Shown in pieces: positions 46,301 through 61,300 of a stretch of DNA of 64,000 nt. Position 1 is the first letter of the stretch. Each line of letters opens with the position of its first letter. A program made the position numbers and the translations under genes. The notes below the pieces were generated by a model that was not told where the DNA came from, searched no databases, and saw only the letters and a list, made by a program, of their open reading frames with translations. The stretch covers positions 1 through 64,000 of the forward strand of contig JAIVFJ010000012.1 of the NCBI GenBank assembly GCA_025765615.1, given 5' to 3'. This DNA is from Zopfochytrium polystomum. Its lineage: Eukaryota > Chytridiomycota > Chytridiomycetes > Chytridiales > Chytridiaceae.

Positions 46301-49300
46301 AAGTCCAGACTCAGCCACTCCAGCCTCGCTCTTGATCGACTCCAGCTCGTCAGCAGTGCAGGAGGCACCACTCTCGCTCAGAGCAGCATGCAGAGAAGCG
46401 TCCGTGACCTCGTCAGACTCGCCAATCAGAGTCAAGAAGCGTGTCACATTGAACTTGGTGAATCGAGAGGTGATGATTGTGATCAGTCGGTTCCACCAGC
46501 GTGTCAGGGCGTATCCTGGGATCTCAACATTCACTTCTGTCGACTCCAGCACCTCGTTTGTCTCAGGGTTGATGGTCTGCTTGGTCAAAGTAACGACTGC
46601 TCCAGTGACCTCCTCGACAGTTGCAACTGTCTCTGTCGTGGTCGTTGTGGTGGTGGTGGTTGTTGCAGGAATCTCCTGGCTGTCAACAACAGTCTCGCTT
46701 GAAACAACAGACTGTTCAATGGCTGTGTCAATCAAAGAGGTTTGGTAAGTCAACTTGGAGCTGCAACTGAAAGAAGTACACATACCAGTTGTTGGGACAC
46801 ATTCTCCAAGTTCAAGTGCTGCGGATTCTTGCTCGACAATCACAACCTCCTTTGCTTCTTCGGATGGCGGAACTGCAGCATATGTAGTTTCAGGCTGATA
46901 TTCAGGTGCAGATGTGATAGTCTCAGTGATCGTGGTCGTCGTTGTACTTGTCTGAATGGATTCAACTGCTGCTGGGGTTTCCTCCACAATCGTCACACTT
47001 TCCTGCACCGGAGCTTCGGACTCCACAATAGTCACAATCTTCTCCTCCGACACAATTGCCTCCACCACTGGGACTGTGCTGGTGACAGCAGCTGATATTT
47101 CTTCAAGGACTGTCACTTCCTTTGAGTCAGACACCAGAGGCTCTGCAATATCTGCAGTCGGCGCTGGAACAACTGACTCCCCAACCACAACATCTTTTGT
47201 CTCTGAAACCTCCGCAATGACAGCGGCTGGTGTTTCAACTTGAACAGCATCTTGCTTGATAGTCTCCACTATCTCGACCACAGTTGACGTGCTCTCCAGC
47301 GCTGGAACTGATCCGCTGGATTCCTCCACTATGGTTGTTTCCCTGTCATTCAGAATCGGCAGGGTCTCTGCAGTCGTGGTGATGATTTCTGTCTCGACCA
47401 CCTGTGTTTCCTCTGGAGCCTCAACCCTCTCAGTCACGGTTGTGACTTCCGTTACAGTTGTGTCAACAACTGGAGTTGCTGATTCCACGAAGGTTGCAGC
47501 CTCTTTCAACTCTATGATGTCCTCCGGGATTGTTGATGTGGCAGAGACCTCCTCAGTTACAACTGCAGTAGTTGCTGCAGCCTCTTCCACAACAGGTGCA
47601 GTTGATGAAACTTCGACACTCTCCATCACAGTGGTCACAGTGGTGGTTGTTGCCTCTGCGCTCTCGACAACTGTAGCTGGAATTTCCTCGACATCGATGG
47701 TTTTGGTCTGGGAACCTGGCAAAGTCTCCTCAACAACAGCTGTGCTGTAACTAATCTCCTCTACCGCGGGAACAGCTCCAATTTCCTCAGATGCGGTGAT
47801 TGTGGTGGTTTCCTCCACCACAGTAGTTGACATTGTCGTGACATCCTCCCGAGCAGGCACAACAGGAGCAACTTGGGCGTCAATAACTTGACCGGAGACT
47901 AGTTCCTCAATCGCAGAAATCTCCTTCGCATCGACCACAGGAGGAACATTTGCCGCATCTGACGTCATGTACGACGTCTCTTCGACCACAGGAACAGCTG
48001 AGACCACCTCTGCTGTTGTGGTGGTGACCGTTTCAACCGGAGCCGACTTCAGAACCTCAACTGATTCTTCACCCGAAGCAAGAAGAGGGACGACTTGCGT
48101 CTCCACAAGCTCGACACCAACCAGCTTGATTGCAGTGCGGATGAATGAGAACAGCCGTACCAGAAGTCCAGACTCAGCCACTCCAGCCTCACTCTTGATC
48201 AACTCCAGCTCCTCAGAAGAGCACGACACACCACACTCAGTCAGTGCAGCATGCAGAGACGTCTCCGTGACCTCCTCAGACTCGCCAATCAAAGTCAAGA
48301 AGCGAGTGATGTTGAAGCTTGGGTACCGCACCGCGATAATGGTGATCAACTTTGTCCACCACCGAGTGAGAGCATAGCCTGGAATCTCCAAGTTCACTTC
48401 AGTCGACTCAAGCACCTCATTTGTCTCCGGGTTGATTGTCTGCTTCGTCAAAGTAATGACTGCGCCAGTGACTTCTTCAACCGTCTCTGTGGTCTCAGTT
48501 GTTGTGGTTGTCGTCTTGGTCTCTGTGTAAGAAGTGGCAGGCACCTCCTCGCTGACTGGAACAGTCCCGCTCACAGTGACCGCTGGGTTGACGTAAGGAT
48601 GAGTGAGAAATAATGCAGACCCCAATCACTGGTTCGTTTACGAACCTGTTTCAACAGCTAAAGTCTCAGATACCAAAGGCACAATCTCAACGGACTCCTT
48701 CAAGTTTGTCTCGGAAACTGTTTCTGCGACAGTGATAGGAGCAATTGTGTCAATAGAATCAGTTGTGGTGGTAACCACAGAAGTTGTTGTCTCAGAGCGG
48801 ACTTCCTCAGCTTTCTGAGATTCCTCGACGACCGGTGGGGGAGCTTCAACAGTTGTAGATGTCTTGGCCGCTTCTGGAGCAACTGGAGCCGTGTCAGCAA
48901 ATACCACAGAAGCAGATTTCTCCTCATGAACAACAGGGGCAGGCTCTTCTTCCGCAATCACAGTTGTTGTTGCAATAGTCTCCTCAGAAACTGTCACAAG
49001 TTCAGATGGCCGGCTGGTTGGGGTGGATTGTTCGCTGGTGCTTGCGCTTGATGTTCGCCTTGATAGCGGGAAGGCCCCAGAGACAATTGTCTGGCCGGCT
49101 TCGAACATTTTTGAGAAGAAGCTCTTTCGCTTGGTAGATGTTTGCTCTGCCTGCGCAGGTGGCAGATACGTTTGCTCTGTGCAAATGACAGAATTAATTG
49201 CTGGAAGTTGAGCCGAAAGAAGACTTGAAACAAACCTTTTGTCTGCACAACCTCCACGACTGGAACAGTCTTCTCCTCAAGAACCTGGATTGAAGTCGTC

Positions 49301-52300
49301 GCAGAAGAAGCTGGAATTTCTGCCACTTCGATTGTCCCGACATGTGTCGTTGTCGTAACAGTGGTTGTCGATTCCACAATTGCTGGGGTGTCCTCTAACA
49401 CAGTCTCAACTGTCTCCCCCTTCTCCAACACAGCTGTTGAGGTTTCATTGGTGTCAACGGTGGGAGCAAGAGGGGGTGTCTCCTCTTGGATAATTGTCTC
49501 CCTTGCCTCTGAAACTGGAAGAGTCTCCTCAATGACTGTGGCGACAATTGAAGCCTCTTCCGTAGAAACAACAGTTGTCTTGATGGGTGCTGAAACAGTC
49601 TCCACTGTTTCCATGACTGTTGTCGTCATCATCGATTCCACAGTCTCGGTGACAGGAACCACCTCTGTACTTTCCTCCACCACAATGAGCTCTTTAGCCT
49701 CTGCGGTCGGTCCTGCCTCTTCCACTGTTGTGCTGACGCCAACCTCATCCTGAGAAACGGGTCCGACAGCAACTCCATCCGTCTCAACAGTGGTGTAGGT
49801 GATGGTCTCCTGAATTACTGGAACCTCCTCAGTCACGGTGGTGGTAGTGCTCTCCTCAATCTGGACAACATCAACGGGGGCAGGAATGTCCTCAACGACT
49901 ACAACTTCCTTGGCCACCAATGCAGCAGGAGTTTCTCCAACAACGGAGATATCAAACGTGGTATTTTCCTGAGTGGGCTCCGGAGCGACTTCCACCGACT
50001 CCTCACCGGACGCAAGCAGCGGAAGGACTTGCGTTTCCACAAGCTCGACGCCAACAAGTTTGATGGCGGTGCGAATAAACGTGAATAAGCTGGCAAGTAG
50101 TCCTGGTTCAGAGACTCCGGCCTCAACCTTGATCAACTGAAGCTCTTCATCTGTGCACGACGCTCCACACTCCTTCAGGGCTGCATTGAGGGATTCATCT
50201 GTCACCTCCTCTGACTCTCCAATCAAATTCAAGAAACGTGTAACATTGAAGTTGTGGTATCGACTGGTAATAATGGAGATCAAACGCTTCCACCAGCTAG
50301 TAAGGGCATATCCTGGAATTTCGACGTTGACCTCAGTTGATTCAAGCACCTCATTTGTGTCTGGGTTGATTGTCTGCTTCGTCAACGTGATTATTGCGCC
50401 AGTGACTTCCTCCACAGTCTCATGAATAGTCTCTGTGGTGGTGGTTGTTGTCGAAGTTGACTCTACAACAGCTGCGGCAGCTGCAGAAGGGATTAGCAAA
50501 TGCTGGGAAAAGAAAGGCGCATTTACCTGTTTCAGCAACAGAAGTCTCAGAGTGTTCGGCGAAGGTTTCTTTCACGACGGCTTCAAGTGTCGTGGACGGA
50601 GCTGGCAAGTCAACAGCTTCAGACCGAGTTTCAACAACAGTGGTGTGTTGCGTTGTAACTTCTTCCACAACTGGCACGTCAACTGCTTCTACCTCAATGA
50701 CCTTTTTCTCTGCCACTACTGCATCAGTGGACGGCACATTCTCTTCAGTTGTCACTATCGTAGTGGTTGTTGTGGTTGAAGATTCAGTAACTACCACTGG
50801 GGCAACTTGAGATTCGGTGAGACAGTTGGAAAGGAATGGTTCACATGAACACCTACCGGACTCGGTAAGAACAGTCTCTGTCGAATTTTTCTCCTCAATT
50901 ACAATAGTTTCGACTTCTGCTGGCGCTGAGCTTGTTACCTCCGTAACAGTTTCAATAGGCGCAGCTGCAACGTCCTTGACATAGTCTGCAACGAGTTGAA
51001 TTGGTTCGACAGGAGCTGACGATGCCTCAATAGTTGGTTGCATTTCTTCTGTTGAACTCTCAACAACTTCGGTGGTTTCCTGAATGATGGAGATTTCCTT
51101 CACGACTTCCGGCAAGATAATACCACTCTCCGTAACATACTTGGAGGTGTGTTCGACTGCTGTGGGCACGGTTTCCACCACAAATGTTCCTCGTTCTTCC
51201 TCTACTGAAACCGTGGCCAAGGACTCGGCTGCTGGAGGAATTTCTTTTGTCTCCACAATGGTGGCAACTGGAATAGCTGACTCCTCCACAACGAGAACCT
51301 CCCCGCTGGGCACTTCCTGTTCCTGAACAGTTGAACTGCTATCAACAACGGTTTCAGTTGATTGGTTGATGGTGGTTTCAACGACGTGTGTGGCAACATT
51401 GGTTGCCTGGTCCACTACAGCTGCTTCTTGAACTTCATCCTTGGTGGGGGAAATGGACACAGTTTCTTCCACCTTGGTCTCAACGACAACTGTTTCAATT
51501 GTTCCCACAGTTTCAAACATAGGAGTCGTAACTTCCTTTGTCTCAACAGTTGTAACATCTTGAACGACAATTGATGGGATTGAAACCTGTTCTGTTGCGA
51601 TGGTTTTCACAACTTCGACAGGCTCCACAACTGCTGTTTCTTCGGAGGCAAGCAGTGGGAGGACTTGGGTCTCGACGAGCTCAACTCCAACAAGCTTAAT
51701 GGTGGTGCGAATGAAAGTGAAAAGTCGCACTAGAAGACCGCTTTCGGACAGTCGTGCTTCAGCCTTGATGCTGTCCAGCTCTTCCGCACCGCAGACACCT
51801 CCACTCTCACTGATAGCAGCCGCAAGCACTTCGTCCGATACCTCCGGCGATTCACCAATGAGTGCCAAAAATCTGGTGGTGTTGAAGGTAGTGTACCGAG
51901 TGGACAGTACCTTGATCAGTTCACGCCACCAGCTTGTCAAAGCGTAGCCTGGAATCTCGACGGAGTAGTCCACAGACTCAAGAACTTCGTTTGTTTCAGG
52001 AACAATAGTCTGCTTTGTGAGAGTGATGACCGCGCCACTGACGACCTCAGTGGTTTCCTCCGTCGTCTCAACAGTTATAGCCGCCGGAGCCACTTCTTCG
52101 TTCACCACCAGAGTCTCCGCAGCAATTGTGTCACTCACTGTGGAGTCAACTGTGTGAATAACAGCAGGAGTTTCTTCACTGACAACAGTACTTTCACTCC
52201 TTTCAATCAAAACAGGCGCTGGCTCAGCAGCTGGATAAGGTTGAACATTAGTCTGAATCAATGGGGAAAAATGTCTTCTCTCCTACCCTGTTCCCTTGTC

Positions 52301-55300
52301 TCAACAACTGTTGTGGTTACGGTGGTAGTAGTCTCTTGGTACTCAGCCCTGGTAGGTTCCTCAGTATTTTCTGTGAATACCTGCTTGTACTCAATAACAG
52401 GAATCTCCGTGAGAGCGACCTCGGCAGGCTCTTGCACAACTATCTCCTGAGAAGCTGGAACAACATCACTGATGACAGTCACAGTCTCTGAAGATTCCAA
52501 AATGGCGGGGACAGCCACTGATTCAACAACAGTTGTCGTAGTTGTTGATTGCACTGTCTCTACAGTCTCAGATGGGATAGGAGACTCCTCAAGAACAATC
52601 TGCTTCGGCTCGGCCACAGGCGTCTCATTCACAGATTCTGCCACAACCACTTGCTTTGATTCAATTGCTGGTGTCTCATTCGGAACAACCTCCACCAATT
52701 CTTGCACAGCAATGTCCTCAGCCGCAGCAGGAACAGCATTCTCCTCAACGATGGTGGTGGAGGTGGTGCTGGTGGTTGTCGCTTCAGTGAATTCCACAGG
52801 AACTGATTCGATAACTGTCACTTCCTTCGTCTCCCCAACAGGAACATCAGCAATAGCAGTGGTCGAGACTTCTTGGACCGCAGAAACAGTGACTGTCTCT
52901 TCAATTGTGGTGATGACTGGCTCAACTGATGGTGTCACCTCCACTGTGTCAACAATATTCTCGACTGGACCAGAACTTGTCTCCACGACAGTGGTTGTTG
53001 TGGTGGAGGTGGTTTCCAACGTTTCAACAGTCTGTTGCAGGACACTCGACTCTTCGACAACCACAATCTCCTTGGTCTCTGGAACAAGCAAGACTTCTTC
53101 AACCACTTCAACCGCAGGGGCCTCGGACTCCACTGTTGTGATAGTCTCAACAGTTTCAATGACAGTTGTTGTGCTTTCAACTGGTGGAACTGAATCTGCT
53201 GATTCTTCGACAACGGCTGTCTCCTTGACCTTGACCTCAGTGACAGGCACTGTCTCCTCAGCAATAGCCACAGTGACTTCATCGACCACAGGCACAGTGG
53301 CTGGGGCCTCTGAATCGGTTGTCTTGATGGTCTCAACAGTTTTGACCACAGTGGTGGTGCTCTCCACAGCGGGAACTGACACTGCTTCCTCCACAACAAT
53401 CACCTCCTTGACCTCAGGCACAGTCTCTTCAACAACAGAGGTGGTGATTGTGGTCTCCGTGGCAATCGGGTGCATTTCAGTCAGTGTGGCAGCAGGCTCT
53501 GATGTCTCGATCACAGTAACTGTGGTGGATGATTCAACAACGGTGGCTGGTGCATTCGACTCCTCCACAACCACGACCTCCTTTGCCTCAGCGGTTGGCA
53601 GTGACTCTTCAACCACCGTGACAGTTGTGCTTTCATTCTGAGCTGGCACAACCTCAGAACTTTCAATAACAGTGGTGGTGGTGGTGGTGGTAACAGTCTC
53701 CTCAGTCTTCATGGAGTCCACAGCAACAGGGCTCTCTTCCACAACAACCACGTTGCTCTCAACCACAGCAACAGCCTCCTCAGGAACAGATGTGGTGTAC
53801 AAAGTCTCTGTGACAGCAGGGGCCACAACCACTTGCTCCGAAGTGACTGTTGTCGTGACTGACTCTGCGGGAGGAACAACCTCCACCGACTCCTCGCCAG
53901 AGGCAAGGAGCGGAAGCACCTGCGTCTCTGTGAGTTCCACACCGACCAACTTGACAGTTGTGCGGATGAAGGAGAAAAGCCGCACAAGAAGTCCAGACTC
54001 GGCCACTCCAGCCTCGCTCTTGATCGACTCCAGCTTGTCAGCAGTGCAGGAGACACCACTCTCGCTCAGAGCAGCATGCAGAGAAGCGTCTGTGACCTCG
54101 TCAGACTCGCCAATCAGAGTCAAGAAGCGTGTCACATTGAAGTTGGTGAATTGAGAGGTGATAATCGTGATAAGTCGGCTCCACCAGTGAGTCAAGGCGT
54201 ATTCTGGGATCTCAACATTCACTTCTGTCGACTCCAGGACCTCGTTTGTCTCAGGGTTGATTGTCTGCTTGGTCAAAGTAATGACTGCGCCAGTGACTTC
54301 TTCAACTGTCTCTTTGGTCTCAGTTGTTGTAGTTGTCGTCTTGGTCTCTGTGTAAGACGTGGCAGGCACTTCTTCACTGACAGCCACAGTCTCACTCATA
54401 ATCACTGCTGGTTCGACTAAAGGCAATGAAAAGGATGGTGAGAAAAAGTTTAAGGGATCAGTCATTGGCAACGAACCTGATTCGACTACAATAGTCTCCG
54501 CAACAGAATTCTTTGACGTTATCTCCTCCACAACTGTTTCTGCGACAGAGATAGGAGCAACTGTGTCAACAGTTTCAGTCGTTGTGGTGACTGTGGTACT
54601 GGTCGTCTCAAAAGGGATTTGCTCCGTTGTCTCGACAAACTCGATGGTTGGTGGTGGGATTTCAACCACTTCAGCGACCGCTGCTGGGGAAGCATTTTCG
54701 TTGTCGACTTCGGTCGTGATAGTCGTGACTGTAGTGACAGTCGTGGATGTTTCTGCCAGTTTGGAAGCCAGAGGTGCTTCGACTTCCTCAGCTTTCTCGA
54801 CCACCTCAAGGACTGGCAGAACTTCAACAGCTTCGACAGTTGTTGCTGGGGCAGACTCACTGCGAGTATCTGTCACGACTGTTGTGGATGATGTCTCGGC
54901 AGCAACTGTGGCGATGGGAGCTGCTTCGACAACGACCTGGAAGACAGATTCCTCTTTGTGAACAACAGGAACAGGCTCTTCGTGCCCACTGGTTATGGTT
55001 GTAACAGTCTCCTCTGAAACGGTCACAAGCTCAGATGGGCCGCTGGCAGGAGTTGACTGCTGGCTTCCGCTGCCACTTGACGTTCGCCTCGACAATGGGA
55101 AAGCGCCTGAGACAATAGTCTGGCCAGCCTCAAACATTTTCGAGAAGAAGCTCTTCCTCTTGTTTGAAACCTCTTCAGTCTGTGCTGGTGGAGTGTACAG
55201 TTTTTCTAAAACCAGGTTAGACTCTCATTGAAATGAAATGCTGATGATTACCTTTGGTGCTGTCGATGGTGGTCTCTGGCACTGTTGTGACTGAGGTTGA

Positions 55301-58300
55301 CTCTTCCGTTGTGATCACAGAGGTTTCTGCAGTAACTGGGGCAATGGTCTCAGGCTGGACAATGCTGGTGGTGGTTATCACATCCACAACAATCTTCTCT
55401 TGGGCGACTTCTGGAGCTTTCACAACCTCCACCACCTTTTCAGTCACCTCCGTGATCATTGGAGTGTCCAAAATAGTTTCTGTTGTCGAAATAGTGGTTG
55501 TCGTTGATTCAAGCACTTCAACAGGAGCAGCAGTCTCGACGACATACTCCTTTGTCTCAACAACAGTCGCAACGGATGGCAACACTTCTAAAACTTCAGC
55601 CTTTGAAACTTCCACAGCTGGCTGAGCACTGGCGATCTCTTCAGTTACTGCTGTGGTGGTAGTGATTGTCTCAACAGACTCAATTGCAGCAGGAGAAATC
55701 TCGACGACAGAGGCCTCTGGGACATGAACATAAGATGACTCTTTGGCGACTGGTGCTTCCAAAGACACAATCTCTGCAGCCGTTTCGGATGTTGTAGTCA
55801 CAGTCTCCACAGTCTGACTGGTCTCAATAGGAATAACTTCATTCACAGCCTCCACACTGTTCTCACTGGTTTCAAGGAGTGGCAGGATCTGAGTTTCAAC
55901 AAGTGAAACACCAACGAGTTGAATAGTGGTGTGGATGAACCCAAACAGTCTTGTGAGCAACCCAGCCTCGGCAAGTCCAGCTTCAGCCTTGAAACTTTCA
56001 ACGTCTTCAGCAGTGCACGAATCGCCACATTCTGCTGTAATGGCCTCTGTCAAGGAAGCGTCGTTGATGTCTTCAGCATTGCCGATGCGAGTTAAGAATT
56101 GTGTGGTGTTGAAAGTGGAGTACCGCGTAGTCAAGATAGTGAGCAACTTCTTCCACCATGAAGTGAGTGCAAAGCCTGGGATTTCCACATTGACCTCCGT
56201 CGACTCAAGAACCTCGTTCGTGTCTGGGTTGAAAGTTTGCTTCGTCAGAGTAACAACTGCACCAGTGACGGTTTCGACAGTTTGCTCCACAGTTTCAGTT
56301 GTCGAGCTCGAGATTGTGCCACTGGGAATTTCTTCTGAAAAAACGATGGTCTCCACTGACTCAGCTGCTGCGATAGCATCTGAATGGATGATATCAATTT
56401 GATATGCTGGGGTTGAAGCGTGAAAGGATTAGTTCTTACCAGTTTCCTTAGACCGTTCAAAAACTTCCTCGGCATTGACAGGTTCCGACAAATTCACAGC
56501 AGTTTCAACGACCTCCGTGGAAGTTGTGATAGTGGTGGTGGCTGTCTCAACAGTTTCTGTGGAGTCAATAACAGCGCGTTCCTCTGTTGAATCAGCAATC
56601 TCGACAACGTCAGCAATAGGCTCAGTTGCAGTAACAGTATCAACAACTATAGATTCCTCAACCACCGTTTTCTCAACAATAGGTTCAACTGCAGACCCCT
56701 TGACCTCTGTGATAACAGTTACTGATGACTCAATAGCCTCAGGAACAGTTTCCACGACTGTATCCTTCTCGGCAATGTCCTCAATCTCCGGCACAGTAGA
56801 CACAGCACCAGTTTCGGGGATCACAACAACTTGATCTTCCGTTACAGTTGTCTCAGCCGTGGCAGTTTCAATCAGTTGGACAGGAACTAAGGAGCATTTG
56901 AGTAATGACTGTCAAGAAGCAAATTGAAATATTGTTCAAACCTTCAACAGCTGATCGAACTTCTTCCACTATAGTGACAGTCTCAACAGTTTGCTCTGTT
57001 TCAGCGACTGGTTCAGCAACAATAACAGCTGTTTCAACGACTGCTTCAACTTCAACAGCAGTTTTCTCGACAACTGCGTCAGTCGTTGTTGTCACTGTGG
57101 TCTCCTGTACAATCACTTCAGTTGGCTCAACTGAAGTGCGACCAGATGGAGTGACACGACCAGAAGATGTCCGTCTCGCAATGGGGAAAGCGCCAGACAC
57201 AATGCTTTGTCCAGTTTCAAACATTTTTGTAAAGAAACTCTTGCGCTTTGGAGCCTCTTGCTGAACAGGGGGCTGGTAGACTGGTTCTGCAACTAAAAAC
57301 AAAAATGTTTAGAACAAAATGGAAAAAGAAGCTCCTTACCTTTTGCGACAGAAGTAGGGTTAGCAGTGATGACTTCAATCGATTGAGTAGATTCCACGAC
57401 TGCAACAGTCTCTGGAGGCTTGTCCGCAATGACCTCAGACGTCTCTGTCACAACAACAGTCTCTTCCTTGGCAAGGGACACATCAGAGGACACAGCAGCC
57501 TCCACAGTCTCGTCTCCTGAGGCAAGCAACGGAAGAACCTGAGTTTCAACAAGCTCGACGCCAACCAACTTAATGGTTTTTTGGATGAACGAGAACAGCC
57601 GACTAAGAAGGCCAGGTTCAGATAAGCCAGCCTCAGACTTAATGACTGCAAGCTCTTCCGCAGAGCACGACACCCCCGACTCGACAAGAGCAGCGTTCAA
57701 AGACGCATCAGAGACATCCTCTGATTCCCCGATCAGTGTCAAAAACTTCGTGGTGTTGAATGTGCTGTAGCGGCTTGTGATGATTGCAAGCAGCTTCTTG
57801 TACCAGCTGTTCAAGGCAAACTCCGGGATTTCGACATTGTACTCAGTTGAATCAAGAACTTCATCAGTATCCGGATTAATGACCTGCTTTGTCAAGGTAA
57901 TAACTGCGCCAGTGACAACCTCGCCGGATTGGTTGGAGGACTCGATGACTGAGACTGTAGTGCTTGGCAGTGTGTCCTCACTGACTGACGCGTCCTTCGT
58001 CAATGGCATATCCTCTGTGGTTGCGATGGCAGTTTCGGTAACAGTAGTCTCCACAGTCTGTTGTCCTGGAGCGACAACTTCTGTAATAACTAGAATTTGT
58101 AAGAAATTGACAAACAATTTCAACACTCACCCTCTATGGCAGGAGCATTATCTACCACAGTGACAATCTCCTTTGCTTCGATGACAGGAACTTCCAGAAT
58201 CTCCTCAGTAAGTGTTGTCTTCTCAACAATCTCCTTTGTTTCGATAGTGGGAGCCTCAGTCACTTGAGAAACAGTTGTGGTGGTTGTGGCAGTAAGTGAT

Positions 58301-61300
58301 TCCTCCTCTACCGCAGGAGCAGCCGTTTCCTCACCCACAAGAACCTCAGACTTTTCCACAACTGTCACAACGACAGTTGAAGATTCCACAACAGAGGTTG
58401 TCTCCTCCACAACAGCCGGAGGCACCTCCTCTGTCATTGCAACAATCGACATCGTCTCAGTCGGCACAGTCTCAACAACATGAGATTTGTCCACGATGAC
58501 TTCTGACGTTTTCACAACTGGTGCTGCTTCCACTGAAGAAGCTTCGGTACTGTAGGAGTCCTTTGAAACAGCTGGAATCACTTCCTCGGTGACGACAGTT
58601 GTCACTGCCTGTGTGGGCACCGCCTCAACAACTGATTCGACGGTGGTTGATTCCTCTCCAGACGCCAAAAGTGGGAGAACCTGAGTTGCAACAAGGTCCA
58701 CTCCAACAAGCTTGATGGTCGTGCAAACAAACATCATCAGCCGTACAAAAAGGCCTGGTTCAGAAAGGCCAGCCTCGCTCTTGATTGACTCGAGCTCCTC
58801 CGCAGTGCAGGAGCCATCATACTTGCTGATGGCCTCGCTCAAGGACGCGTCTGTCACTTCATCCAACTCGCCAATAAGCGTCAAGAACCGAGTGATGTTG
58901 AATGCTGAGAATCGAGAAACAAGGACTGCGCACAGACGATCCCACCAACTTGTGAGAGCAAAACCTGGAATCTCAATGCTGTAGTCTGTCGACTCCAACA
59001 CCTCATTTGTGTCTGGGTTGATGGTCTGCTTGGTCACTGTGACAACGGCCCCAGTCACAACCTCAACAGTCTCCTCCACAGTCTCAGTTGTCGTGGTGGT
59101 GGTGAGAGTTGAACTTTCTGGAATTACAATGTCTTCTGTGACCATAACAGTCTCAGTCTTCTCTGTGATGATTGGAGCTGATTCTGCAAACAAAGGTCAG
59201 GCATGGGAATGATTGAGCTCAAAAACAAAATACAAATTGCTTACCACTCTCAACAACAACAGTCTCTTGGATGGTCGAGACAGCCTCAGATGGCACGGCA
59301 ACTTCAGTGGCAACTTCTTCCACAACAGTCTTTGTGACGATTTCTGGGGCAGGCTCTTCCTTGGTCGTTGTGTACTCCACAGCAGCTGGAGCAGCAACTT
59401 GCTCAACAACGGTGACAGTCTCGGAGGACTCAACAACCACCGGAGCAGACACAGTGTCAACAGTAGTGGTCGAAACGGTGGTTATTGTCTCGACTGTCTC
59501 AACAGACTCGGCTGGCACAGTAGATTCACCAACAACCACTTGCTTGGATTCAATTGCTGGTGTCTCACTCAGAACAACCTCCACTGATTCTTGCACAGCA
59601 ATGTCCTCTGCTGCAGCAGGAACAGTGTTTTCGTCAACGGTGGTGGTTGTGGTGGTGGTGGTGGTTGTTGTTTCAGTGAATTCCACAGGAACTGCTTCGA
59701 AAACTGTCACTTCCTTTGTCTCCACAACAGGAGCGTCAGCAATAGCAGTGGTCAAGACTTCTTGGACCGCAGGAACAGTGACTGTCTCTTCAACTGTGGT
59801 GATGACTGGCTCAACCGATGGTGTCACCTCCACTGTGTCAACAATATGCTCGACTGGACCAAAACTTGTCTCCACAACAGTGGTTGTTGTTGTGGTGGTG
59901 GTTTCCAACGTTTCAACAGTCTGTTGCGGGACACTCGACTCTTCCACAACAACAATCTCCTTGGGCTCTGGAACGAGCAAGACTTCTTCAACCACATCAA
60001 CTGCAGGGGCCTCGGACTCCACCGTCGTGATAGTCTCAACGGTTTCAATGACAGTTGTGCTTTCCACTGCTGGAACTGACGCTGCTGATTCTTCAACAAT
60101 GACAGAATCCTTGACCTCAGAGACTGGTGCTGTCTCCTCAGCAACAGCCACTTTGACTTCTTCAACTGCAGGCACAGCTGCTCGGGCCTCTGATTCAGTT
60201 GTCTTGATCATCTCAATTGTCTCAACCACAGTGGTTGTGCTCTCCACAGCGGGAACTGACACTGCTTCCTCCAGAACAATCACCTCCTTGGTCTCAGGCA
60301 CAGTCTCTTCAACGACAGTTGTGGTGATTGTTGACTCTGTGGCAATCGGCACCGTTTGAGTCGGTGTGGCAGATGGCCCTGACGTTTCTGTCACCGTAAC
60401 AGTGGATGATGATGTTTCCACGACTGTGGTTGGTGCAATTGACTCCTCAACAACCGCAACCTCCTTCGTCTCAACAGTCGGCAGCGACTCCTCAACCACC
60501 ACAACAGTTGCGGTTTCATTCTGAGCTGGTACAACCTCAGCACTTTCAATAACAGTGGTGGTGGTGGTGGTGGTGGTGACAGTCTCCTCAGTCTTGAATG
60601 AGTCCACAGCTGCTGGGGCCTCTTCCAGGACAACCTCTTTGGTTTCGACCACAGCAACAGCCTCCTCAGGGACAGATGCGGTGTACACAGTCTCTGTGAC
60701 AGCAGGAGCCACAACCACCTGTTCTGAAGTGGTGACAGTGGTGACTGTCTCTGCTGGTGCAGCGACCTCCACAGACTCCTCGCCAGAGGCAAGTAGGGGA
60801 AGCACTTGGGTCTCTGTGAGTTCCACACCAACCAACTTGACAGTTGTGTGGATGAAGGAGAAAAGCCGCACAAGAAGTCCAGACTCAGCCACTCCAGCCT
60901 CGCTCTTGATCGACTCCAGCTCGTCAGCAGTGCAGGAGGCACCACTCTCGCTCAGAGCAGCATGCAGAGAAGCGTCCGTGACCTCGTCAGACTCGCCAAT
61001 CAGAGTCAAGAAGCGTGTCACATTGAACTTGGTGAATCGAGAGGTGATGATTGTGATCAGTCGGTTCCACCAGCGTGTCAGGGCGTATCCTGGGATCTCA
61101 ACATTCACTTCTGTCGACTCCAGCACCTCGTTTGTCTCAGGGTTGATGGTCTGCTTGGTCAAAGTAACGACTGCTCCAGTGACCTCCTCGACAGTTGCAA
61201 CTGTCTCTGTCGTGGTCGTTGTGGTGGTGGTGGTTGTTGCAGGAATCTCCTGGCTGTCAACAACAGTCTCGCTTGAAACAACAGACTGTTCAATGGCTGT

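Larger units (their letters stand above)
43964..47008. repeat. 3,045-bp near-identical block, copy A
   Basis: Matches 58538-61582 almost base for base, including three exon parts and two introns. One difference is GAAGCAGC versus GAAACAGC (Ala/Val). Length is divisible by three. Confidence 0.93.
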
